Of a stretch of DNA of 64,000 nt, positions 47,422 through 59,493 are shown in pieces. The stretch comes from Ligustrum vulgare (lineage: Eukaryota; Streptophyta; Magnoliopsida; Lamiales; Oleaceae), in assembly GCA_963555705.1 (NCBI GenBank), contig OY743174.1, positions 59,666,234-59,730,233 on the forward strand. Reading direction: 5' to 3'. The first letter of the stretch is position 1. Each line of letters opens with the position of its first letter. Position numbers and translations under genes: made by a program. Below the pieces are notes generated by a model. The model was given only the letters and a program-made list of their open reading frames with translations. It was not told where the DNA came from and made no database searches.

Positions 47422-48890
47422 CCAGGCATTGGAGCCTGGCAGTGATACTGCACTGCCTCAGATGCATTTCAACCCAGGTAGACCAAGTGGACAATGTTCA
47501 CATGTATTTATTTACTTAGATATTCTGAGACCAAAATAGACATAGCAGGAATTTCTAAAAGCTCCTCTTCTATCATTGCAAATCAGCTTGGGTTTGCAAG
47601 GCCTCCTTTTAGATCATTGGTTTGACATTTCTCTTCATGTTTTGTATTGTATCTATATTTACTGCTCAAGAGAATTTGGATACTTTTAACTTGTTACTTT
47701 GCAGTGTTAGGCATGAAATTTTTAGTGACCATTTCTTTAATAAAAATTTCGGCCATATGCCCTGTAGAAGTTAAAAATTTGGCCTTAGTGGGAGGGAGGA
47801 CATTTCCAGACCAAAGGAGCATTAATTGATTTTGGCTCCACAGTTTTAGATGCCTTTGTGTACAGAATTATTTTCATTTGAATGTTTATTGTTTTTATAG
47901 TGATAGGTGATTGAAATGTAACTTGCGATTCTTAAAAATATATATATATTCCCTTTACATGGGATAGTCATTAGATTTTTTTGGTTCTTTAGTCATCTAT
48001 GGTGATATTTGTTCCTCTTATGTCCTTGCATGTGTGATGTGGTTCCCCTTGCAGCGAGATCGAATAACGAGTTCCTTGATTTCACGTTTTTTCATTTAAG
48101 TCCCGTTTGGTATTACAGGACTTTGAAAAGTCAAAAGCTGCTTTTGATGCTAAGAAATGCTTTTGGACCTATATTTGAATAATTTTCTGGAAGTGCTTTT
48201 AGATGAAGTTAGATCAAGATAATTTCTTCAAGAAGTTTTTTATTAAGAAGCAGCGGCCTTGAATATCCTCTCTTGGGAACACTTGACGGTTCTAACACCA
48301 GTGGTGCTAGATAACAGTTCTAGAAAACTGGCATTGAAGGGTTCGGGTTGGGCAAATGATACCATGTGTTATATGTTGATATTATTATTCAAATAATAAT
48401 TGGGAAAAAATGGCCCCCTTTTTGTCGGTACGATGTCCCTTGTTTTGTGTAATCAGTCTAGTATCCATTGATATCTTGATAGCAATGAGTCAACCTACTA
48501 TTTAAGAACACGATAATCTTCATTGACAAAGACAGAGAAGGCTGCTTTAATTTGTTGTCTACTTGCAGTCTCATTCTCTCGGCATTTTGTTCAAATTTTT
48601 TAGCATTTAAGGAATTGTGTGGTTTGAAGTATCCAGTTATTTGGCCAGTCGCTTTCTTCTCACTTTCTAATGTCAATTCACAAATTAATTTATTTTTGCC
48701 TGATAAATCATAGGCCTACCGAGTTATGCTGCTTATGCAGTAGATTGGACTGCATGGTCCTCTCCCCCCCCAGTTGAGTGATCAAGAGTTTTCAACGGAA
48801 GCAAGCAAAACACGAGCATGACCAGAAGCCGAGTAGTGAAGTTCTAAGTTTGCTTCATGTCTACTGTTACGAACAGGAGTCACTCCTAAA
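47422..48890 (+). other. HUB1 3' region
   Basis: The 3' UTR begins at 47,422. A donor-like site (aacccaggtagacc) at 47,478 and an acceptor-like site before 48,714 (aaatcatag, then gcctaccgagttatgctgct) suggest that the 3' UTR could be spliced; this is weak. No further gene is recognised. The stretch around 48,105-48,250 (cgtttggtattacaggactt..) resembles one end of a MITE. Confidence 0.4.
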
Positions 48891-49414
48891 GGGCCAATTA
48901 CACTAACTACCACTTATGTTTGGGTAAAATTTCAAATCTACCATTAATATTCAAAACTTATCCAAACTGCAACTCATGTTTCCATTACACACTCAAATTA
49001 TCACTCGGTGCAAAAACAACCATGTTTAAAGATAAGGACTCAAAGTGTAATTTTGATCCCAAAAGAAAATTGCAATGGAGGCCTCCGTCACCACCACCTC
49101 TCCGGCCAAAACCAGCCCCACCGCCTCTCCAGCCGTTGTCGGATGTTATGAAGCTGTGGTTGAAAACAAATTTTTTGTGCACAATGCCTCACCCGAGCTT
49201 CAACAAATCATAAATTAATGGTGCGATTTTTGTTCACAATGTCATGACCCTCACAAAATCAAAGGCATATTTGTTAGCTTTCATCTCCCAATTCTAAAAG
49301 CATTATCAAAACTATTGTACCAATTTCTCTAACGATGTTACCACCCCTCCGAAAGATGTGATTTGCACCACCGAGATTTGGTGCAAAATCGCCTAGAAAA
49401 TCGCAGGTGCGATT

Positions 49415-50034
49415 TGTTGGGAATTTTGACACGTCGATTCCCACTTTCTTTTTCCCACAGGATCTTTGATGTTCAAAGTAAAATAAGCAAACAAGAAAAT
49501 AAATACGAACACAGAAATTTACGTGGTTCGGAAACTTGCCTACGTCCACGGATCCTCGCCAAATTTTTTCACTATTTATTAAATTGTTACAAATATATAG
49601 ACTTTCACTCACCAACCCAATCCCACAGACCACAGAGAAAATACAACAAACGAGCTTTACCACATATAATTTCTACCCTTTGACTTACACTACAAAGAGT
49701 TACAAGAAACTCTACAATATGCTAGGCTCACAATTTTCTCTCTTTGATCACCGACTCACAATATTTGGCACTCTCCAAATGTGCTTGTGGTACTTTTCTC
49801 TTCAACAATTTGATCTCTATTTATAGGCAAAGATTAGGGACGGATTGGGAATAACAAATTCTTTCACCAACCAATCTTACCAACTTATCTCATCTAACTC
49901 TTCACCAACCATTCTTACCTAATTAATTAGTCTTCATGTTGAATTGTTGATTCAATACCTAACAAGTTTTTCACCAACCATTCTTACCTAATTAATTAGT
50001 CTCCATTGTTGAATTTTGGGTCAAATACCCAACA
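49415..50034 (-). repeat. 3' LTR of the gag-only element
   Basis: 620 bp, same length as its partner. I see about a dozen or more base differences, mostly in the first 150 bases as written on the + strand. Confidence 0.95.
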
Positions 50035-50397
50035 ATCTCCACCTTGACACAAAATTCCTCCAAGCCAAAAACATTCAAATTCAACCATTGGATAACAAGC
50101 AAGCATTTTTCCACTTTGACAATCTCATACTCCACCATATGAGTATAACCACTCAGAATTATTAACGAACTCCGAGCTTTTCATCGGCACATGTCGAAAC
50201 AAAATTTGCTGAAATTTATGGTGCAACTCCCATGTTTGGTTCTCCTTGAAAGTTCATCAGCCATCGACATAAATAAAAACCACATACCTTGCATCTAAAC
50301 CAAACCAATGCTGTATGCGAACACAGTACCCGTGCCAGTAAGAACACATCCTCTATCATGGCAACTGGCATCATGCCATGAGGATGTCCCATCTTAC

Positions 50398-51176
50398 TCA
50401 GAGTACATCATCACCACCCTCCATCAGGAGAGTCGCATTGTCCTTCGAGCAGTTCGCCGAGTCCGCTCCACCTTTTGGACAATTTCTTCTCACGTGCCCG
50501 GATTGACCACAGTTCCAACATGTCACCTTCTTCTTCATGGAGTTTCCTCTCTTCCACTTTTCAGTAACAAGCAAATTATTTCCAGATGAATCATCACCTC
50601 CATCCAATCTCCGTTCTTCAGAGATCAACTTACTTGTTACTTCAGCAAAATCCACCGTTTCTTTCCCGTACATCAAAATCGGTTTGATGTGCTCAAACGT
50701 GGATGGAAGAGACCAGGTGAGCCTCAACGCTTTATCCCCATCTTCAACTTTGACTCCAATAGATTCCAGTTCAGAAACAATCCCATTAAGAACACTAAGA
50801 TGGTCGGAGATTTTTGTACCTGGGCTCATTCTCAACGAATGAAACTGTTCCTTCAGATACAAGCGATTTGACAAGTTCTTCGTCTGATACAACTCTTCCA
50901 GTTTTTCCCAAAGTTCCTTAGCAGCAGATATCCCATGAATATTTGCAAGAACATTCTTGGCCAAACAAAGTCGTATTGTACTAGCAGCTTTCAAATCCAA
51001 ATCTTCCCAATCTTCATCAGTCTTCCTGGATTCAATTTCTTTGTCAGAACTCTCAGTTGGTTTTCCCTTCAAGCTTTGTGCAGACCCGCCTGAATCAAGA
51101 CATCCTTGACTTGTACTTACCACAAGCCAAAATTGATTCTCCCGTCAAATTTCTCCACATCGTACTTGACAGACAT
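50398..51176 (-). pseudogene. Copia-type Gag with zinc knuckle, broken
   Basis: The natural start appears to be the ATG at 51,176 (MSVKYDVEKFDG..NFGLW). The next codon is a stop (51,119-51,117, TAA), and a one-base loss near 51,072-51,076 shifts the frame. From there a long frame encodes the UBN2-type gag (LWEKLEELYQTKNLSNRLYL, ILMYGKETVDFAEVTSKL) and a zinc knuckle CWNCGQSGHVRRNC (CX2CX4HX4C) close to the end at 50,398. The capsid/nucleocapsid part could still be translated from an internal ATG at 51,123. Confidence 0.9.
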
Positions 51177-51226
51177 ATTTTCTTTTGCTTCAAATTATTT
51201 GAACCACCTGTAGCTCTGATACCACT

Positions 51227-51846
51227 TGTTGGGAATTTTGACACGTCGATTCCCACTTTATTTTTCCCACAGGATCTTTGATGTTCAAAGTAAAATAAGC
51301 AAACAAGAAAATAAATCCGAACACAGAAATTTACGTAGTTCGGCAACTTGCCTCGGTCCACGGATCCTCGTCAAAGTTTTTCACTATATATTAAATTGTT
51401 ACAAATATATAGACTTTCACTCACCAACCCAATCCCACAGACCACAGAGAAAATACAACAAACGAGCTTTACCACATATAATTTCTACCCTTTGACTTAC
51501 ACTACAAAGAGTTACAAGAAACTCTACAATATGCTAGGCTTACAATTTTCTCTCTTTGATCACCGACTCACAATATTTGGCACTCTCCAAATGTGCTTAT
51601 GGTGCTTTTCTCTTCAACAATTTGATCTCTATTTATAGGCAAAGATTAGGGACGGATTGGGAATAACAAATTCTTTCACCAACCAATCTTACCAACTTAT
51701 CTCATCTAACTCTTCACCAACCATTCTTACCTAATTAATTAGTCTTCATGTTGAATTGTTGGTTCAATACCTAACAAGTTCTTCACCAACCATTCTTACC
51801 TAATTAATTAGTCTCCATTGTTGAATTTTGGGTCAAATACCCAACA
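51227..51846 (-). repeat. 5' LTR of the gag-only element
   Basis: 620 bp, TG..CA, followed (minus strand) by AG and the primer-binding site. Confidence 0.95.
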
Positions 51847-52771
51847 CGATTTTGCATCAGAAATCTGGTGCGTTTGTGCACTAGAAATCTAGTGCAAAAT
51901 TGCACACATTTTGGTGCGATTTTTTCCCAAACAAAAGGAGGGAAGGATGGGGGTGGTAGTGGCAGCGGCGGCTAGAGAGGCGTTGGTGTTGGTTGTGTGG
52001 CCTGAGAGGTGGTGGTGACGGGGGGCCTTCAGTGCAATTTTCTTCTGGGGTTAAAATTATACTTCGAGTCCTTGTCTTTGAAAAATGGCTGTTTTTGCAA
52101 TGAGTGGTAGTTTGAGTAAGTTTTGAACTTTAACGGTAGATTTGAAATTTTGCTCAAACATATATGTGGTATTTGTTGTAATTGACCCCACTTCTAAATG
52201 CTACTTATATTTGTAGGTTGACAAAGAGGATGACAAAAAATGAGATGGTGAGATTGTGTGTATTGATTTAGGAGTTGATGTGATGGGTAAATTGATGTGA
52301 TTGTACTATGTATGTATGTATTATGTCAACCTCCATATTAACTTTCAAGTACAAATAACACGACTCAATCTTTAGAAAAATATCACTTGGATGTGTGAAA
52401 TTAGAATTGCTATGTACAGTTGGTACTGTCTGGAATCTTGGCATTTTGGTAGTCCCAACCTAAATAAAATTTCGTTTTCAGACAAAAATTTAGAGAATCT
52501 CAAATTGTTTAGTTCGGTCCAATTTTGTCCAATTCAACATAGTATAAATTATACAGAGTATCTACATAGTTTCAACCTTATAAAAGCACACAGAAAAACA
52601 ATGTTTGCCTTCTTTAGGCAATAATATAATTTGAGAGAGACAAAACTTTGTTAATTATAATTTATAGTGGTTTGGATCCCATATAATTTTCCTTTTTGTG
52701 TTGTTTCAATTTATTTAGGTCTATTTCATACATCAATTTTTCATGAGAAATGATTTTCATGGAAAATCTAA

Positions 52772-53044
52772 GCGATTCATTTGATTGCATTTTTGTTAGG
52801 TGAAATTCTTTTCCTTCTTATCTCGATCTTCGTGATTTTCCTTGAAAATAAGAAAATATTTTATTTGAATTTATTTGAGAACTCATTTTTCATATTACCA
52901 CACTTTCAAATATCAATTTTACTTCTAATCAAACACACACAAATTTCTTCAGTTTATTTTTCATGAAAATTAATTTCTTGAAAATTAATTTTTTCTATTA
53001 CTTATTTTCTTTTCACCTAATTTTATTCTTGCAATCAAATGATC
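52772..53044. mobile_element. MITE
   Basis: About 273 bp with inverted ends gattcatttgattgcat and tgcaatcaaatgatcc, and inner TTAGGTGAAA / TTTTCACCTAA. AT-rich interior with GAAAA/TTTTC words like the Tourist MITE in H2. Confidence 0.65.
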
Positions 53045-53919
53045 CTTATTGTTTTCGATAATTTTATGTAAACATTTTTTGGGATATAAAAATGTGATTT
53101 GTTGACGTGATGCATCTTGATTGGATGATGAATATGTGTTCATATGATGAAATATATTACCCACTTCTTTATCACTCAATATCGAAGTGTTACCCGAGCA
53201 TATTTTATTTTTATGTCCTAAAAAATGACCACAATACCGTGTTTCTTTATGTTGCCCATGAAATTAGTTTTGTGGTTATGTAATGGAATCTTTGAAAAGG
53301 GTCCCTTAGTGTTTATGTTGCCCATGAAATTTTGTGGTTATCTAATGAAATCTTCTTTGACAAAGAGAGGAATCTTAGATATGCCACTTTGCCCAACGGA
53401 GCAATGAAATGTGGTTAAGTGATAGGGAATAGACTCCACTTCTTTATATATTTTGAGCGTTTAAAAAATGTTCAAAACGCGAAAAACGAGTTTTGAATTT
53501 TTTTTAGTTTGGAATTAAGTTTAAAATAAAATTTTATTAAATTTAATATCAACACTACAAAAAAAATTCAATAAAAATTCTTGTTATATTTCAAAAAATG
53601 CTTTAAATATGGACTCTGTGTGTGATTATTTTGACTTAGAATCACTTGTATTCATTTTGTTTACATGGACTCGTGTTTAATTATGACGTAAAAATGAATG
53701 TGGTAACAATAATTAGATAAGGTAATTTCTTATAATATTTTTGGGACTTGATTATTAATGACTTTATTTATTTTTATAATATTTTTCTAGTCATTATTAA
53801 ATTAGTCCAATAAAAATTAAATAAGCTAATTTCTTATAATAAAAAGTAAATCTTCAAAAGACAATTTTTTTTTTTTTAAAATTTAACCCCCAAGCACATT
53901 AATTACAAATAATCAAAGT

Positions 53920-54098
53920 AGTATTCCGCAATCAAATAGAACATGTTTTTCAGTTTTTCATTTTTAAAAATAGTTTTCAGAAATGATAAACAGAACGAGT
54001 TTTCAGTATATTTAAAAACAGGAAATGAAAACAAAAAATAGAAAATGTTTTTAAAAAATAAAAATAGAAAATGAAATACAAATAAAACGCCACCTTAA
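53920..54098. mobile_element. MITE copy (family shared with 60,568-60,750)
   Basis: About 179 bp. Its left part (acatgtttttcagtttttca..gttttcagaaatgataaaca) and right part (aaataaaacgccaccttaag) are matched, inverted, at 60,568-60,750. Confidence 0.6.
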
Positions 54099-54565
54099 GA
54101 TTTTATTACCGTTAATAGTTAGAACTTCTTTGACGTTATTTTCTGAACCAACAAAAACCTCTTGTACCATATTTTAAGAGCATCTTAATGGAACAATGTC
54201 CATTATTTGGAAAATAAAATGAGGGATATATAGAAAACTCTAAGGCCATCTCCAACCAGGAACTATAAAATGCAGTCAACTTTACACTAAAATACAGTTT
54301 CTCTCACTCTATCTTCATAACTCATCTCCAACCCAGAACTTCAAATTTCACACCAAATAAATATAATATAACTCATATCCAACCCCAAACTTCAAATTTC
54401 ACACCAAATAAACATAATATTTTTATTTTTCTTTTTGAACATACTTATTATTATTTTATTTGAAATATTTATTTGATCATTAAAATAAAACGAGAAATAC
54501 ACCAAATATATTTATTTCAATAATTTAATTCTAGGAATTTGAATGTTGTTCCCACAAATGTTCAA

Positions 54566-55868
54566 TTAAAGCATTTCAGAGTGCAATGTGAGCCTCCTTA
54601 TCCTTAATTTGAAGAGACGAGCGAGAAACTCCTGAAAACGAACATTTTCATCTACAACCATCTCAACTCGTGGGCTCGACGCTTCTACCCAATCTTGAAT
54701 AGGTGCTTCAACACCACGTTCATCCTCTATGATCATATTGTGCATAATGATGCATGCAGTCAAGATATCGTGTAAGATGCTTTTCTTCCAAAATCGTGAC
54801 GGTCCTTCAATAGTTTCGAACCTAGACTGTAAAACTCCAAATGCTCGTTCAACGTCTTTTCTACAGCTTTCTTGTTTCATTGTGAAATATTTTTTCTTTG
54901 GTCCACGTGGCTCGTGAATTGTTTATACGAGAGTGGCCCACTTCGGATATATACTATCAGCTAAATAGTAACCCATATTGTATTCACGTTCCCGTATGAC
55001 ATAATTAGCGGGGGGAGCAATACCTTTAGCGAGGTTGGCAAATAGATGGGAGGCCTCTAAAACATTGATGTCGTTGTTTGAACCTGGCATACCAAAGTAT
55101 GCGTGCAATATCCAAAGATCATAATCCGATACGGCCTCTAAGACAATGGTTGGTGATCCACTCCGTCTTGCGTATTGGCCTGCCCATGCAGTTGGACAAT
55201 TTTTCCACTTCCAATGCATACAGTCAAGACTACCCAACATTCCGGGAAAACCATGCTGTTGACCAACGTGAAGAAGCCGTGCAATGTCATTAGTGTTGGA
55301 TGAATGCAAATAACGGCTTCCAAATACCTCCACGACTGCACGACAAAACCTTTTTCAAACTTTCAATAGTTGTTGACTCACCAATCTTGCAATACTCATC
55401 AGTTGCATCCGCCGCAATACCATATGCCAGCATCCGAAAAACGGCAGTTATCTTTTGGAGAGAGAACAACCCTAGCCTACCCAGTCCATCCCTTTTCTGA
55501 ACAAAGTAACTATCATGCGCCTCCACAGACTGCACTATGCGTAAGAATAAATTTCTTGACATGCGATAACGACGTCGAAACAACCTTTCGTCGTACTGTG
55601 GGTTCGGTGCAAAGTAGTCTTTGAATAATCGTTTATGGGCAGACTCTCTATCGCGATTTATGACAATGTGCCCAGGAATCGAGCCGCCATGTGTTGGTGG
55701 AGTTTGTTGCTGTTCGACCATTTCAGTTAGAAGGATGTTGTTATTCAAATACATGCGAACCACAGCATCATTACGGGCCTCAAGTGCCTCAAGGTCGTTC
55801 ATGATCTGTTTGTCTTCGTCATGAATACTGTCGTTTACATTGGAAGATCCGCCAACATTGAAATTCAT
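54566..55868 (-). pseudogene. Harbinger DDE transposase (HARBI1-like, DDE_Tnp_4), broken
   Basis: Start at 55,868 (MNFNVGGSSNVND). The N-terminal part has the YDERLFRRRYRMSRNLFLRI and LQKITAVFRMLAYGIAADAT words typical of plant HARBI-like proteins. The catalytic region keeps GMLGSLDCMHWKWKNCP (first Asp), PGSNNDINVL (second Asp) and VERAFGVLQSRF (Glu). A one-base shift near 55,349-55,355, in the minus-strand run GAAAAAGG, separates the N-terminal and catalytic frames, and a TAA stop at 54,923-54,925 lies between the second Asp and the Glu. It would normally cut and paste the element with its partner protein. Confidence 0.95.
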
Positions 55869-56069
55869 TTTTGTGAGACGTAAAATTGATATATGAATTT
55901 TGAAGTATTAGATATGAATGATGAATTGTATACTAGGTACTCACCTTTTATAATTGCATTTTCATTGATAATGTTAATTTGTGTGAACCAATCTCAATGG
56001 TAGATCAGATTACGGGAGATATAAGCCGTTAGATGAGAAGATTTTCATCTTAATCATTCAAGATAACTT

Positions 56070-56735
56070 CGATTTGTGTAATTCGCTCCCAGCCATTGAT
56101 AAGATCAAAAGAGATCTGAACCATTAGATTAAATTAAATATCTCTGTCATGTCAGACTTACTTTGATTTACGTATTTCAATCCCAGCCATTGATCAGATT
56201 AAAAGAGATCTGAACCGTTAGATTAAATCAAATATCTCTGTTATGTCAGCCTTACTTTGATTTACGTACTTCAATCCCAGCCACTGATCAGATCAAAAGA
56301 GATCTGAATCGTTAGATTAAATCAAATATCTCTGTCATGTCAGCCTTACTTTGATTTACGTACTTCAATCCAGCCATTGATCAGATCAAAAGAGATCTGA
56401 ATCGTTAGATTAAATCAAATATCTCTGTCATGTCAGCCTTACTTTGATTTACGTACTTCAATCACAGCCATTGATTAGATCAAAAGAGATCTGAATCGTT
56501 AGATTAAATCAAATATCTCTGTCATGTCAGCCTTACTTTGATTTACGTACTTCAATCCCAGCCATTGATCCGATCAAAAGAGATCTGAATCGTTAGATTA
56601 AATCAAATATCTCTATCATGTCAGCCTTACTTTGATTTACGTACTTCAATCCCAGCCATTGATCAGATCAAAAGAGATCTGAATCGTTAGATTAAATTAA
56701 ATATCTCTTTCATGTCAGGCTTACTTTGATTTACA
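56070..56735. repeat. 94-bp tandem array in the Harbinger element
   Basis: The word ctttgatttacgta.ttcaat recurs at 56,161, 56,255, 56,349, 56,442, 56,536, 56,630 and 56,724 (steps 94, 94, 93, 94, 94, 94). Each unit also has agccattgatcagatcaaaa, GAGATCTGAA(T/C)CGTTAGATTAAAT and TCATGTCAG. Diverged copies extend to both sides (about 55,990-56,160 and 57,115-57,290). It lies between the two divergent genes, where their promoters should be. Confidence 0.95.
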
Positions 56736-57114
56736 CAGTGTTCTAAAAAGCGTGAAGCGTGACGAAGCGTGGAGTCCAAGAGTCAAGCTTTTGAAGCTTA
56801 AGCGGGAGTAAGCGTTAAAAAACGTTTTTTAATTCCTAAATATTTGATTTAAATTTTACCCATACTTGAACAAGTAAAAAAAAAAAAAAAAGGAAAAAAA
56901 AGAAAAGAAAAAAAAGGCCAGCTGCGCGCATCGGGTGCGCTTAATCGCCCACAATGCGCGCTTAAGCTCTCTTCGGCACGCATTGTGCGCGCACTGTGCT
57001 CACTTTTTAGATAAAAATTTTCAGAAACACATTTTTCTCGCTTTTCGCCAAAGCGATGCTCGAGAGGAGTGCGTCACGCGTAGGCGCGCACTGTGCGCGC
57101 GTTTTAGAACATTG
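56736..57114. mobile_element. hAT MITE inserted in the 94-bp array
   Basis: 379 bp, ends cagtgttctaaaa and ttttagaacattg, flanked by an exact 8-bp target duplication gatttaca (56,728-56,735 and 57,115-57,122). It is far richer in CpG than its surroundings, with many GCGCGC words (for example gcgcgcactgtgcgcgcg, 57,085-57,102). Non-coding. Confidence 0.9.
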
Positions 57115-57375
57115 GATTTACATACTTCAATCCCAGCCATCGATTAGGAAGTACGAGTTCTGAGCCGTTATATTAGATGAAATAATTTACCATGTCAGGA
57201 TAACATCGAAGATCACAATTCAATCCCAGCCATAAATCAGATTGCAAGAGATCTGATTCGTTAGAGGAGATCGTGTTATCAAATCAATCCAAGAAATCAA
57301 TCACATTATAAATAAACAAGTCTCCAATTCACATTTCCATAACAATATCACCATTTAGCAATTACAAAAAAAAAA

Positions 57376-58381
57376 ATGAGTATTAGCAAGCGGAGTGCCT
57401 CATACAATGTTGAAGAAGACATTCATTTGTGTCGTGTATATTTGGATATTTCTCAAAACCCGATTGTTGGTATTAATCAGTCAAAAGATCGTTTCTGGAG
57501 CCTTGTCAAGGTGGAGTATAATAGTTCATTACCAACACATATTACTCAGTCCCGACCATTAAGATCATTGCAATCCCGTTTCACATTGATCAATGCATCC
57601 ATTAGTAAACTACGTGGGTGCATACGTCAAGTAGAAAATTCAAACCCAAGCGGAACATCCGAACAAGACATTGTAAGTGCATTTATTACAAAAAGTTCAA
57701 TTTGTATGTTACAATTAACTTTAATGTAATAAATTTATCATATCAATTTGCAGATAGATCGAGCTAAAATATTGTTATGCCAAGATGAAAAATTTAAGAA
57801 ATGATTTAAATTCGATCAAGTGTGACCTATCCTTAAGGATAGTGAAAAATTTGGAAAAGATGTTCAAGTGGAGTTACCTGACTTTCATAGCCAGAAAACA
57901 TACTCTGGATCGGCACACGTGGATTCCCCAATTTCTGATTCCCCAACATCAGCATATCAAGGATTGTCTTCATTTTCTCTAGATATTAATGAAGACAATG
58001 CCCGTGACAGTCCAAGCCAACGATCTATTGGGATAAAAAAAGTTAAGGGGAAAAGGAAAAAAAGAAGAAGATTCCTCAAAAATCATTGCAAGTATCATGG
58101 AGGAACAATGGGAGCTTGCGGAAGTCATCCGCAAGGGGAATGAGGACAGACTGAAAAACTACAAAATTCAAAGGGCTCGAATGCAATCGACTGAATATTG
58201 TTCTGACAATATCATTCTAGCCAAAGACTTGAACTCCATTGCAGATCCGGATCTAAGGGAGTTTTTTCGAAATGAACAAAAAAGAATCATGCTGAAAAGA
58301 AGTGAAGAAAGTTCAGCAACTCCATATGGTCGTTTTTTTTACGATCTTGGAGGATCTGGATCTGATCTACTCGATTATTAG
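57376..58381 (+). pseudogene. Harbinger partner protein (NAM-associated / Myb-like), broken
   Basis: Start at 57,376 (MSISKRSASYNVEEDIHLCR), a trihelix/Myb-like N-terminus (FWSLVKVEYNSS, LQSRFTLINASISKL), an intron at 57,673-57,753, then a NAM-associated C-terminal part (RAKILLCQDEKFKK; later EEQWELAEVIRKGNEDRLKN). It ends LGGSGSDLLDY. Two stops (57,802 and 57,823, both TGA) and a frameshift in the purine run at about 58,047-58,070 break it. In Harbinger elements this protein binds DNA and brings the transposase to the ends. Confidence 0.9.
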
Positions 58382-58870
58382 ATTGTTATCTTTTAAGTAG
58401 CTTCCATCGTATTTTAATTTTCAATGTCTATGTCACCGCACCAATTATGGTTCCAAGTTCCTAAATATTGTTGAGTAATCTATTTTGTTGTCATTTAATT
58501 TTAATGTTTTGATTTATAATAAGTTAAGTATGTGGTAAAATTAATGGTCAAATAAGAAACAAAAATATAATAAATTTCAATATAGATGAAATGACCATTG
58601 TTTTTACTACAACAAAATAAATTAAAATGCAATTTCTAAATAATTATTTTTGGGACCAAAATTGAATTATATTCATCAAATAAAAAAAGGCCAGAACTAG
58701 AATTCAAATTAATATTTGGGGCAAAATTGAACAAAAATAATGTTTGGGCAAAATAGAGGCAGCGTGCCACTGTAGCAAACTCCATTTTGTAGTCAGTTAT
58801 GGAGTCCCGATTGGAGCAAGAAGTTTACTCTATTTTGAAGTTTTACTCCATTTTAGAGTTGGGTTGGAGA
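58382..58870. other. Harbinger 3' flank and right subterminal region
   Basis: AT-rich, no gene. The last 80 bases repeat words of the left end in inverted form (ttttactccattttagagtt). Confidence 0.6.
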
Positions 58871-58919
58871 TGTCCTAACATGACTGTGAGTTACACTATT
58901 TGTGGGCCAAATGTATAGG

Positions 58920-59490
<571 letters not shown>

Positions 59491-59493
59491 AGT

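Larger units (their letters stand above)
49415..51846 (-). mobile_element. Gag-only LTR retrotransposon (TR-GAG type) inside the MULE
   Basis: 2,432 bp between perfect 5-bp duplications CGATT (49,410-49,414 and 51,847-51,851). Two LTRs of 620 bp each (TGTTGGG..CCAACA). A methionine-tRNA primer-binding site (TGGTATCAGAGC, minus) is at 51,213-51,224, two bases inside the 5' LTR; a purine tract (AAGGTGGAGAT, minus) abuts the 3' LTR. Only gag is present, with no protease, integrase, reverse transcriptase or RNase H, so it depended on a Copia element for movement. Confidence 0.95.
48891..52188. mobile_element. Non-autonomous Mutator-like element with long inverted ends
   Basis: Left arm (48,891 to about 49,150) and right arm (about 51,945-52,188) are inverted copies of about 240-260 bp: left starts gggccaattacac, right ends gtaattgaccc. 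Both arms carry the TTTGAAATTTT- and CCACCACCTCTC-type words in opposite sense. Flanks are cactcctaaa (48,881-48,890) and cacttctaaa (52,189-52,198), a 10-bp target duplication with one change. Without the retrotransposon inside it is about 0.86 kb. No transposase. Long inverted ends with 9-11 bp duplications are typical of MULEs. Confidence 0.8.
52199..54243. other. Intergenic DNA with small repeats
   Basis: No gene recognised. Contains a MITE (52,772-53,044), a roughly 66-bp direct duplication (ttatgttgcccatgaaatt.., about 53,250 and 53,316), and a MITE at 53,920-54,098. Confidence 0.5.
54244..58875. mobile_element. PIF/Harbinger DNA transposon
   Basis: About 4.63 kb flanked by TAA on both sides (54,241-54,243 and 58,876-58,878). 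Terminal inverted repeats: left ggccatctccaaccaggaac, right gagttgggttggagatgtcc. Two genes point away from each other: a DDE transposase (minus) and a NAM-associated/Myb-like partner (plus), the usual Harbinger pair. Both are broken. Between them lies a 94-bp tandem array carrying an hAT MITE. Confidence 0.9.

Noticed and set aside
49363..51638. Plus-strand frames of about 90-106 codons found twice
   Set aside because: Both copies lie in the two LTRs of the gag-only element and are duplicates of non-coding LTR sequence.
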